Part shown: positions 11,561-20,811 of the stretch, piece by piece
How positions within the stretch are numbered: position 1 is the first letter of the stretch
Layout of the letters: each line of letters starts with the position of its first letter
NCBI GenBank assembly: GCA_027382625.1
Contig: JAJKFJ010022678.1
Span: forward strand, 16,342 to 80,341
DNA length: 64,000 bases
Origin: Tetmemena sp. SeJ-2015
Taxonomy: Eukaryota > Ciliophora > Spirotrichea > Sporadotrichida > Oxytrichidae
Reading direction: 5' to 3'
Program-made: the position numbers and the translations under genes
Notes under the pieces: generated by a model
Database searches by the model: none
Told to the model about the DNA's origin: nothing
Seen by the model: the letters and a program-made list of their open reading frames with translations, nothing else

Positions 11561-12399
11561 CTGAAATTTTTTTCTTTTAAAAATTAAATGGAAAGAAATT
11601 TTTTTATAAGTAATTTTTTTCTGGAACAAGGGTAGGAATATCATTTTTTTTTTAATTGGATAAAGGGTTTAAATGAGTTTTTCAAAAATAAATTTCAACC
11701 CGAGGGTTTGAAATGAATTTTATTTTAGTCTTTAATAAAAAGGGAATATTTTAAATTTTTCTAAATTTTTTTGAAAAATAAAATTTTTTTTTAATTTAAA
11801 TTTTCTTAAGTTTTCAAAAAAGTTGGGTCTTGATCGAAGATTTATAATTGTTTTTAAACTTAAATTTTAATTTTTTTTCGAAGGTATTAAATTTTTGTCA
11901 ACCAAAAACTTTGGGCTTAAAGTGGATGAGATTTAATTTGTAAAATTTCCAATTTTTTTCGAAATCAATTTTAATTTTGACCCTTTGTTTCCCTATAGAG
12001 ATCATTAAAATTTTAAAGATCACTTTTTTTTATTTATTGACTTTGACAGATTAGATTTTCCAAAGCCTTTTGTTAACCCTTAGAGTCTCTGATTTCTTTT
12101 GTTCTAAAAGACAAGGGGGGCAAAATTGATTTTTGAGTTCTTTAAAAGTAATTTTAAATCAGTATTTGAGATTCTTAATCAGAGTCCAGTCCTAGATCAC
12201 GATTCAGTTTATCATCTAAAATTTTTAAACTTTAGAAATTACTTTTCTTGTCAATGAGTTTTGCATCTCTCTTTCTACGATTAGATTTTTGAGTTTTTCT
12301 TGAACTGATGTAAGAGCGATCGTTGAAATCACTTTCACTTTCTTCACCACTTGAGGATGCATACTTGCCTTGGCTTTCACCTTCGGAGTGCATCATCAT
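10149..12399 (-). CDS. SF2 DEAD/DEAH-like helicase, probably germline-limited
   Basis: The ORF begins at an ATG triplet (12391-12399) with a Ser/Glu-rich acidic then basic N-terminus. The helicase core lies at about 11180-10250: Walker A MPTASGKTW, motif II MIIDEFDHL, motif III FSATC and motif VI MRGRSSRSRG. Between 11.5 and 12.0 kb the frame crosses an extremely homopolymeric stretch, including a run of 44 A, with a TGA and at least one frame change; another slip sits at an A4T5 run near 10615. Either the gene is decaying or the sequence is unreliable there. Trp is encoded by TGG. I found no pointer-flanked IES. Its neighbours suggest that it belongs to a mobile element. Confidence 0.7.
11510..11553. 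repeat. run of 44 consecutive A
   Basis: Uninterrupted poly-A inside the helicase ORF (poly-Phe on the minus strand), with long A/T homopolymers in the next 450 bp. It could be an assembly or read artefact. Confidence 0.95.
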
Positions 12400-12751
12400 A
12401 ATTGTGGTCTTTAAAATTAATATACTAATTAAGTTTTAATTACTAAATAGGAATTCGCAGATGGAGCAGCCCCCCAAAAAAAAAACACAAAAAATGTTAC
12501 AAAATTTTTTAATCAGAAAAAAAAAAATCGATCAGAAAAGAAACACAAAAAACAGAAGGAGAACGATTCAGGAGGCAGATCAGAAAAAAAACATACACTT
12601 TTAAACTAAAGTATGTTTAAACTTTTTTTTATCCAAACTAACTTTCTTTATTACTCAAAAGGATTATAAGTTCAATCAGCTTAATTACTATAGGATTTTA
12701 GTGGTTAATAAATATTTTTTAGTAATTAGAGTTGGACTTTCAAATATAAAA
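12400..12751. other. AT-rich intergenic stretch between helicase and accessory ORF
   Basis: Divergent spacer. It contains C6A10 near 12471 and several A7-A11 runs with interspersed ATCAGAAAA repeats. The C6A10 is reminiscent of the C4A4 telomere-like ends of TBE elements but is not a real C4A4 array. No gene seen. Confidence 0.5.
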
Positions 12752-13606
12752 ATGAATTCTTAAAGGAGAACGTGGAGTACATTTGAGCAATCCTTCGAAA
12801 ATGGGATGGATGAAAATTTATTGAGAGTGGGTGCCTCTGACTTGATTGGCAGATTTAGATCCAAGCATGACCTCTACCAATACTTCACAGAAATTTGTAA
12901 ATAGTTTTTGATGATGATGATTTCGTTAGTGTGTTACTACCTACCGCCGATTGAAAGGGGGGTCAATAGAGACTATTTCAAAAAAAAATTTTAAGGGTGA
13001 GAAAAAACTCTTATGATGGCAGATGTGAAAATGACAAGGTGCCTAAGTATGATGAGTTATCAGTGAAGAACATTTTCAAAGGAATAAAAGATGATAGTGA
13101 GCTTCTTCAGTACTTGCCCGACATGGATGAAAAGTAGAAGCCCATAGACAGGACTTACTTCTTCAATGTTGTCAATACGCTATAGCCAGACTACCTTTCT
13201 CATATAGTCAAAGTCACACAAGAAAAGAGAAACATCTCAAGCGATGGCCAAGTCAAAAATGACTTCATTTTGATTTCAGATGAATGGTTGACTTAGCTAA
13301 CGAGTCATCCTTTCATTTCAAGTAAGTTTATCAATCACTCTAAATTATTCTATAGAAAAAAACGGGAGAACTTTACAATTAATGAAGTAGTCTTCAAAAA
13401 TATTTAAAGCGAAAAGGCAGAAACCCAACCCTCCTCCAGTCACTACATTGAAAAGGTTCAAAACTAATGACGGACCTGGTTCTGCTTAAAAATAAAACTT
13501 CAATTCTAACTAATTGATGATAGACACTACAGCCTACAATAACTCCCAAGATTAAAACTAGGAAGGGATAGCATAGAATATATCTAAACTTCGTTTCAAT
13601 ATTTGA
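12752..13606 (+). CDS. transposon accessory ORF (resembles the 22-kDa ORF type of TBE elements)
   Basis: ATG at 12752, TGA at 13604-13606. The N-terminal part has DLIGRFRSKHDLYQYFTE, then YYLPPIERGVNRDYFKKIL, VPKYDELSVKNIF and DRTYFFNVVNTLQPDYLS. A 34-nt GT-AG intron (13322-13355) leads to a basic, Gln-rich tail ending KLRFNI. A frame slip occurs in an A9 run near 12985. Hypotrich TBE transposons carry a transposase, a 22-kDa ORF of unknown function and a zinc-finger/kinase ORF; spacing beside a transposase and general character fit the 22-kDa ORF, but that identity is from memory of the family and unverified. It ends tail to tail with the transposase, 14 bp apart. Confidence 0.5.
13322..13355 (+). 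other. intron, 34 nt, GTAAGT...ATAG
   Basis: Canonical GTAAGT donor and TATAG acceptor. Splicing shifts to the frame reading KKNGRTLQLMKQSSKIFKAK, which stays open to the TGA at 13604. Confidence 0.7.
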
Positions 13607-13620
13607 TAAAGTTAATTAGT

Positions 13621-14805
13621 TCATTAAAAAATAAAGCCTAACTTCTTCATCTTATTCACACATAACTATTAAACTATACTATCATCAACTTTGCTGAAAG
13701 ATTAAGTAATTAATTTCCTTGCATTTAATTTTTCATTCTTGAGGGATGCTCTCATCTTCAATCGCTTAAATTAATTCTTCAATAGAGAGAAAAAGTTTTC
13801 TATGGGATTGAATTATGGGGAGTAAGGAGGAGTGAATATGAGCTCAATTTATAATTCTTTGCAAAGAGCTTTTACTCTTTTACTATGATGGACTCTTAAG
13901 TTATCCAATAATATAGTCAGCTTTCTATTTTTGAAAATTTCATGAGCTCCTAGGATAAAATCCATAAACTTATCTGTGTCAATAGATCTTTCATGAGTGT
14001 AAAATAATTCCTTCCCTTTGGAAATAGAGATTCCACAAACTACTGCATAACTTTACTAAGTATAAAGTTTATCCTTGACTTTAATATTATCATTCCTGTT
14101 GCTATAATCTAATCAAAGCTTAGTAGCTGCAGTGAACATAACTTCATCCACAAACAGAAGTTCTCTTGCATTGTTGATAGAGTTTTGGATGAGGCTCATC
14201 ATCTCTTGCTCTAGTACTTGAATTTTTTATTGCTATTTGTTTGTCTGATGTTTTAAAGTTACAATTGCTTTTCACTTTATGTTATTCTTGAAATAAATTG
14301 ATCTCAGTTTAGAACTGGAGAGGAAAAGATCAGGAAACTTCCTGTGAAACATAATGCATCATTCTGCCAAGCTCATGCCTGCTTGTTAAATTAATGTTTC
14401 TTGAGAAACTATAAAGTCTAAATGTTCTGAGTTCAAATGCTTAACTTGACTAAGCTATTTATTACTAGTGATTTATTGATTCTGTTTCTCATTAATTTTA
14501 TTGAGACAAATGTTTCTGACTATAGTTGGAGATACTCCTACTAGTCTACTTATTAGTTGATAGCTCAGATAGATTAAGCTATCTTTAGTAGGAGCTATAG
14601 TTTTGAATCGAAGCATTAGTACCATGTCACTAGAGCTTCTAATTTTAGTTAGATCAAAAGGAGGAAAACTTTTTTCAATTATTTTATCCTCTTCTAAACA
14701 TAAACATTAATAAGTTTATATTTTCAGAAACTATAAGGCTCATTTAGAGTTATTTTTGAAGCAGTAAATATATATAAAGACTTTATTAATAGTTGAAATA
14801 GACAT
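13621..14805 (-). pseudogene. DDE (IS630/Tc1-type) transposase with in-frame TGAs
   Basis: Transposase of the DDE superfamily to which hypotrich TBE transposases belong. Helix-turn-helix-like region: LIGVSPTIV-type segment at about 14540 (RLVGVSPTIVRNICLNK). Catalytic positions: first Asp in LLFVDEVMFTAATK, second in LTILLDNLRVHHSKRVK, final Glu in PPYSPQFNPIENFFSLLKN. Three TGAs fall inside the otherwise open frame, each where Trp is plausible: after MSLAE, after KNNIK and after AATKL. No TGG codon was found in the frame. The first 40 residues need a frame change. Best read as a decaying element; recoding of TGA is a less likely alternative. The TGA at 13621-13623 is the terminal stop. Confidence 0.75.
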
Positions 14806-15820
14806 GATCTTACTATGAAGAAACTTTTCTACCTATAATTTCCTTATTAGAAATTGAAATAAGTTTATAACTCAGTTAATTAGAATAGCCAAATTACTTT
14901 ATAGAATGTGAAAAGTATAAAGAAAAAATTCATCCTACTAATAAAAATTTCTCTATAAAAATGAGTTTGCTTGGCCTTTTAAATTTCTTACTAATAATAA
15001 GAAGTATTACTGTACCTTAGTACTAAGTGGATTGGAGAATATAATTTTATCGATGAGATAAATTTTTCAGTTGAGTCAATAGAAATCAGTTTTTATAAAA
15101 TGAGAATATAGTTCTTAAAGCCTAAAAGTAATTTTAATTTTATCAAAAGTTAAGTTAGTCAATAATATTATAGAAATCATAAAAATGTTTAATTATTCTT
15201 CCTTTAATTTAAAATCCGGGAGGGGATGAATTTCCGCTTTAAACGGAATTTTTCCCCTTAAACGGAAATCATATAGAAATATAACTTTTCAAAAGTTTTG
15301 CTAATCCTACAATATTATGAAAAATATTTGTTTGTTTGCTAAATTTATACATTTAGAAAAATAATTAGTTAGATAGGAAGTTTACTTCCTTTAATAAAAT
15401 TGCTATTATATCTCTTTAATTGATAAATAAGAATAAAAATTATTTTTGCAAATAATATTGAAAGAATGTTTAAAAAAGATAAAAAAAATAATTTAAAAAT
15501 TTTAAACTTCTAAATAAAAATATTGTATAAAACAATAAAGAATTAATGTAATTATTAATTTTAAAAAGAAAATGAAAATTTAAGCCCTAATATTTTAAAT
15601 TTTGTTTATTTAAATTATTTTGAAGGGGGAGGTCCTTAATACTTTATTTAGATAAAAATTATAAAATAAAATAGATCATCAAATTCAATTTAATTTTAAT
15701 CAACATTTCCCTTAACCCCCAATTCTTAAAAATTCTACTAAATCTAATATAAGTCATAATATTTTGTGATTACTCAAATGATGAAATCTTAAAAGCACTA
15801 ATCAGTCAAGGTCAGTGAAG
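14806..15820. other. AT-rich non-coding interval
   Basis: No coding signal. It contains a GC-containing hairpin at 15231-15268 in which TTCCG and CGGAA arms bracket a short A/T loop, followed by a second copy of TTAAACGGAA. It may include the outer edge of the transposase element, but I found no terminal inverted repeat. Confidence 0.5.
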
Positions 15821-16859
15821 ATGGCTGTGAGCAGTCCAAGGCAGGACGAAGATTAGAGGAGAGAGGCAGAGCCAGAAAAGATTATCTTTGACGATCGAGA
15901 AAAGAGAAGAGCCAAGGCTGATTCATTATACAGTGACTCTATGGGGACTGGCATGATGGGCTATAATCCATTTTTGGCTCAGCTCCCCAGTGAACAATAG
16001 CAAAGATAATCATTCAGTCAACACCAATCACTTTAAATGGTCACTTAGGTAATTAATCCCATCAATAGGAAATTACAAACTCTCAAGAATAAAGCCTAGT
16101 CAGAAGCCACTCAATACTTTAATAATCTTTACTCATCATGATATTTTATTATGTTTACTTTGTGAAAATCTTATTGCTTGGAGACACAGGAGTGGGAAAG
16201 AGCTCTCTGATGTTTCGCTTTTCTGAGGGAGAATTCAAGCAAGGGTTAGTGGGCACTGCAGGTGTTGACTATAAGATGAAAAATATTGAGTTCATAGGGA
16301 AGAGTGTGAAGATTCAAATTTGGGACACCGCAGGCTAGGAGAGATACAGAACTCTCACCAAAGCCTATTACAAAGGAGCAGCTGGTATAATCCTCGTCTT
16401 TGATGTAACAGACCCCGTCAGCTTTAACAATTTGTTATCATGAATTTAATGAGTGTTTGTAATTTGGAGTACTGGCTTAAAAAGATTGGAAAGCACGCAG
16501 ATGAACATGCTGAGATTGTGTTGATAGGGAACAAGATAGATCTAGTGAACGATGTGCAAGTGTAGAAGGATATTGCGCACACAATTGCAGAGTAAAGGAA
16601 GATACCTTACTTTGAAGCATCAGCTAAAGATTCCATTAATGTAGACAATGCTTTTAAGACACTTTAAAATCGAAATATTATTCTAAGTTTTATAATGATT
16701 TCATAACCACTTCTCACCAACATCATAAATAGTTCGAGCCTCCATGACAAGGTTACGCAAGCAGACAGCTAGAAGGGAATTAATAATCTTGGCTAAATCA
16801 GACTAGACAGAAAGACACTCAGCAAGTATCATGGAAAGGATAAGCAAAAGTGCTGCTGA
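15821..16859 (+). CDS. Rab-family small GTPase with long N-terminal extension
   Basis: ATG at 15821, TGA at 16857-16859. A hydrophilic extension of about 100 residues precedes the G domain. Then [16 protein letters not shown] (G1), TAGVDYKMK (G2), WDTAGQERYR (G3, Gln from TAG), GNKIDL (G4) and EASAKD (G5). The C-terminus ends KCC, a double-geranylgeranylation motif, so it should act on membranes in vesicle traffic. RabF-like segments KIQIWDTAG and [13 protein letters not shown] support Rab over Ras or Arf. Three IESs interrupt the coding region, all removed in frame with pointers of 5-6 bp. The subfamily cannot be fixed by eye. Confidence 0.92.
16128..16153 (+). other. IES, 26 bp, pointer TTTACT
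   Basis: TTTACT at 16128-16133 and 16154-16159. Removal joins QYFNNLYF to [14 protein letters not shown], i.e. the IES sits two residues before the G1 strand. Confidence 0.93.
16429..16460 (+). other. IES, 32 bp, pointer AATTTG
   Basis: AATTTG at 16429-16434 and 16461-16466. Removal gives [17 protein letters not shown], standard Rab sequence. A GT-AG intron would not keep the frame here. Confidence 0.95.
16660..16707 (+). other. IES, 48 bp, pointer CACTT
   Basis: CACTT at 16660-16664 and 16708-16712. Removal gives [15 protein letters not shown], the normal Rab helix 5; the unremoved version stays open but adds 16 aberrant residues. Confidence 0.82.
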
Positions 16860-17184
16860 GGTGCCCTCATTATATCCTCAATGTCGATAGGTTAAGAGTG
16901 TCTCTCCTATTGATTTTCACACCCACCCTTTGAACATAGAAGTTATTGATATATCTATTATAAAATTCAAATAAAATAAGATTGTGGCGAGTCGACTCTT
17001 AATGAGCCTGCCCTCTCTTTATTATGAATGAATTTAAAGAAGTTGAAATCTTATTACTGCTTGAAATTTCAATCTTACTATAGAGATTGAATTTGAAGTG
17101 TGCCAATATTTTATAATTACTTTTTAGAAAGAAATATACTCGACATTTCTATTACTAATTTCACTCGATCATCAATTAGCAGGT
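16860..17184. other. intergenic region
   Basis: Separates the Rab stop from the next start on the same strand. AT-rich, no coding frame or recognisable signal found. Confidence 0.5.
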
Positions 17185-18748
17185 ATGGCAGACAGTTCTT
17201 TTTTGAAAAATTTTACTTCAGATTAAGCCCAGCAGGCCTCCAAGCAAAAGGCTTTCTATGAGAGCGACTCAGATGAGGAGCCTCAAAAACCATCTGTACA
17301 AAGCACAAACAACCTAGTGGAGTCACCTAGATTTGGGTAACCCAATCAAAATGGATCATCTCTGACAAACGTACAAACAAGCTCCTAGTAAGTTGTCGCC
17401 TCATCCAGGTTCTCAACTAAGTCATCATAACCAATAAACTAGTCTGAGGAAGAGAAGAGGGTGCAAGATGCGGGAACTGAGGACAAAGATGGCTTCTCTC
17501 GAATCACGACCATCTAAAGCAATCAAAGTAATCGCTTCGGTAAACTTTAACCTTATTAGATAATTAATAGCTAAAAATTCTTATAAAACCTTAAAAGTAG
17601 TTTAGCTCTTAGTAGCCTCAGTAGATGTAAGCTCAGGTACAACAAGTCACTCCCTAGAGCTCTATGAGTGAGGCTGATCGCTTAAAGATGCAGTAACTTG
17701 AAACTCTAGTAGGAGAGTATCGTACATAGATGAGTAAACTAGAGCGACTTCTCAAAGAAGATGAGGAATTGCAAAATGATCCAGAGAAAAGAGAGGAGGC
17801 AGAGAAGATGAGAGATTAGCTCAAGGATAGTCTCATCATACAAATGAATGAACTTAAATTCCTCCAGAACTCACAAGTCAAGCTAGAGAAGAAGATTCAC
17901 TCTGATAGAGTATGTGAGGCTTACTATGATGGAGAGAAAACTTGGTATGCCGCACTAATCCTAGAAGTTTTTGAGGACACTCAAGAGGCAGAGATCGCTT
18001 GGATAGGTTATAAATCTCAGGAGAAAGTCCCAAAGCGCTCTTTAAATGTGCTCTTCCCACCCAATCCTGATGACTTATTCGAGGGAGCTCAGTGTAACGC
18101 AGTTCTAGCTCAAGATGGCATGTGGTACCCTTGCCAAGTTGAGAAAATCCAAAGCGATGAAGCAGGTGCGAAAGACCTCTCCTCTGATCTGAACTCCATC
18201 TTACAGAAGTATATAGTGAAGTTCAAGCATAACAGCGCTCGAGTGACAGTGCCTTTGGACTACATTCGCATAACCAAGGATCAAATGGTATAAAACCTAC
18301 ACAAGAAGCAGCAGATGCTAAATGGGGATAGTGATGAAGACCTTGGAGATTTTCAGATACCTGAGCACCTGAGGATGAAGAGAGGCGATACTGATAAGAT
18401 TAAGATGCAAAAGAAGAAGAAAGTAAAGGCTTTGAAACTCTCTCATAAGGTGAAACTCAAGAGCAGGATTCTAAAGCCAGGCAGAGCACTTGGCAAGACT
18501 TTACCAATAAGGCTGTGAAATAGAAGCAGGGACACTTTGCTGTCACTAAGAATCAGGAGAGCATCTTCAAGTCACCTGACACGATCATGGGTAAGGTTGG
18601 AGTGGTAGGCAGTGGAAAGGAGATGACTGCCTATGAAGCTTAGAAGATTAAATACTCTGAGAAATTCAAGCAAGATACAGAGAAAGAGTACAGAAGAGAA
18701 TCTAGAGACTATGATAGCAAGTAAAGTTACAAAAGACCAAGATACTGA
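17185..18748 (+). CDS. Tudor-domain splicing factor like SMNDC1/SPF30
   Basis: ATG at 17185 (MADSSFLKNF), TGA at 18746-18748; roughly 480 residues. Ser/Gln-rich N-terminus, then a helical segment (LETLVGEYRTQMSKLERLLKE), then two Tudor-like units: DRVCEAYYDGEKTWYAALI...AEIAWIGYKSQEKVP and GAQCNAVLAQDGMWYPCQVEKI. The C-terminal block (TWQDFTNKAVKQKQG, SIFKSPDTIMGKVGV, MTAYEAQKIKYS) is the part most like SMNDC1, a U2 snRNP-associated protein that recognises dimethyl-arginine in spliceosome assembly. One IES is clear; a small frame change near 18387-18406 (a GAT repeat, 11 or 17 bp) suggests a second. Confidence 0.8.
17549..17586 (+). other. IES, 38 bp, pointer AACCTTA
   Basis: AACCTTA at 17549-17555 and 17587-17593. 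Removal joins FGKLQP to the QKQFSSQQPQQMQAQVQQVTP frame that leads into the helical segment. Confidence 0.9.
18387..18403 (+). other. possible very short IES (11 or 17 bp), pointer GAT
   Basis: The frame upstream (KRGD) and downstream (KEEESKGFETLSQG) differ by a shift that deletion between GAT repeats at 18387, 18393, 18398 and 18404 would fix. Several combinations work, so the boundary is undecided. Confidence 0.4.
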
Positions 18749-18829
18749 ACGAGAGAGAGAGAGTTTGAAAATAGTTTGTTATACCAATGAGAAATTATAA
18801 TTAATTTAAGAATACTTGATCATACTTTA

Positions 18830-20599
18830 GAGTTGTTTTTCAAAAAGATAAATTAAATATACTTCATCTTGTTAGTTTCAAACATTGGATAATGATTCTC
18901 TCTTTCATCTTTTCCTCTTATCCCAAAAGTCAACTATAAAGAGGGTGTTTAATGATAACTTTTTTTTCTTCTAAACTTACTATGCTCCTATGTTTTGTAG
19001 TAGGGGTGGTAGTTATTCTCTTTCATAAAATCTATGACTTTTTGGCTTTTGAGTTCGTTGACTTTATCAGCCACTGTTTTGGTTGACTTCATTTAGTAAT
19101 CGTGAATAAGCGTTCCCATTTAAGAAGTAAATGAAGACAAAAAATCTGTCTCTAATTTGCTGCCTTTAAGAGAAGGGAGAGAGTCTTTTCAAACTATGCA
19201 TGCATTCCTTTTCATGTTATGCTCTTTCCTTTGTTGTAACCTCATCGCTAAATTTAAGTGTGCTTCTGTACGTGGGGGAAGTGTCCATTCTCTTCAGAGA
19301 CTGTATGGGCTCTTACCTCTGTACCCTCTCCGCAAAGTCTATATTACTTTTATTTGTCTTATTGCCCTGTACGCCACCTCTTGCACAGACTGGCTGTGTG
19401 TCTTCAAAGAACCTGTTCTACTCTTTTCGCTCAAACATCTAGCTAGATACGGTATACTTGTTCTGGTTGCTCACATAGTTCGCTTAGTATAATTGAGAGT
19501 GACTTTAAAACAGTCAGTAAGAACTTATTAAAGTGGTAAGAAAAAAGTGAGTTGGACTGGCTGCGGTCTTAGGAGGACTTCTTGAAGTCTGGTGCTCCTT
19601 GATAGTACGTGGACTGCGCTTGCTCTAAGCTGTAAAATAAGAGCGTTGGCAATTGTAATACACTCGAGGACTCTTACTCCTCTCTTGTGGTAGTCTGTTT
19701 GCCCCATTTGCGGAATATTAACTCGTGTTTAGGTCTGTCCCAGATCGGGAAGAATGAAGGAAGGTCTTTCTTTCACTGAAAGAAGCATCTTTATGTAGTT
19801 ATTTCCCATTCGGTTACGAGACTGATGGATTGAGATGAGATTAAGAGTTGAGTGAGAATGCAGTTTCCTTTACTGAGAGATAATTCTAGCTCGTGGGGTC
19901 TGGCTTAATATTGTTGAAGATCTTATTTTAAGAATTGCCCTTCGTTTAATAAGCATCCACGCCTGTGCTTGTCTCACCCCTTCCCAATCTTGAAGGCGAC
20001 TACTTAGGTTGCTGATAGTTTTGCATCCTAGAATTTTGAGTGTTGAAGAGATGGTCCCGAGACTAATCCTGACTCCTTTCTGAGAAATATTAGTGGTGCT
20101 ACTGTTGCCCTGGTGTTTCATAGTTCTTCTAGGCTGACTACTGTTAATTTCTACCTGTTTAGAACTGCGAAGTACTCTGAGTGCTCTCGTAATTGTGCAG
20201 GTAACTTTAAATGGTGTTATATTGTTATTGAGCATGGGGGCGTGATGCCTATTTTTCAGGACCTCCAAGGTTATTCGCCTCCTCTGCATTACCAATCTTA
20301 TTAGCAGCTCCTTCATTTCCAATTTCGAACTCTCTTCCATTATTCCTCGTTTTAGAGATCTATCTCTCCTCGCTCTATCATACTTAAGAATTTTCAAGGT
20401 TCACTTGATGGAATTTAAGTGCGGATCTGGCTTCATTGTCATTGCTTCTAAGTTAGTAATATTGCTGGTTATTAGCTGCTGCTGTATTTTAGTAGCGTTA
20501 GCGAGGGGACAAATATTAGTTGGCTTGAGCTTTGGTCGAGTGTAGTCCCAGTCTCTGATCCCTCCTTACACTCGTATTCAGGCTCTAATCATCTTTCAT
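18830..20599 (-). CDS. Ser/Gln/Asn-rich protein
   Basis: ATG at 20599 (MKDDQSLNTS), TGA at 18830-18832; about 570 residues. Dense in Gln, Ser, Asn and Tyr (NYETPGQQQHHQYFSE, QNYQQPKQSPSRLG), with a more ordered C-terminal part (TVADKVNELKSQKVIDFMKENNYHPYY). No family recognised. One 48-bp IES is resolved. A single in-frame TGA at 20378-20380 and a frame change near the T6 run at about 19145 are not explained by any pointer pair that I could find. It is convergent with the Tudor gene (81 bp between stops). Confidence 0.72.
19498..19545 (-). other. IES, 48 bp, pointer AGTGA
   Basis: AGTGA at 19498-19502 and 19546-19550. Removal deletes an in-frame TGA and joins TAASPTH to SQLYQANYVSNQNKY. Confidence 0.88.
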
Positions 20600-20811
20600 A
20601 ATATAAATCAAAACAATTATTTTGTATTATCTAAGTCTATTTTGAGTAACTTCATGGGTATGAAATTATTCCTGATTTTGTTCTTAGTTGTAGTTGCTTT
20701 CATGCGCACTCTCTAAATAAAAATTAATACGCAATTACTACCTCCCTGATTTCTTATTATGAATTTTCTTCTCTCACTATAAAAACATGCATTACAAATA
20801 TCAATATAGAT

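Noticed and set aside
11438..11644. Minus-strand frame with a poly-Phe run
   Set aside because: A by-product of the poly-A tract inside the helicase reading; not a separate gene.
12471..12486. C6A10 run as a telomere (C4A4) or TBE end
   Set aside because: Single irregular run, not a C4A4 array; no matching inverted copy at the other side of the transposase.
19157..19492. Several overlapping plus-strand frames near 19.2-19.5 kb
   Set aside because: They are antisense to the Ser/Gln-rich gene, whose minus-strand frame is open with TAA/TAG as Gln and continues across the 48-bp IES.
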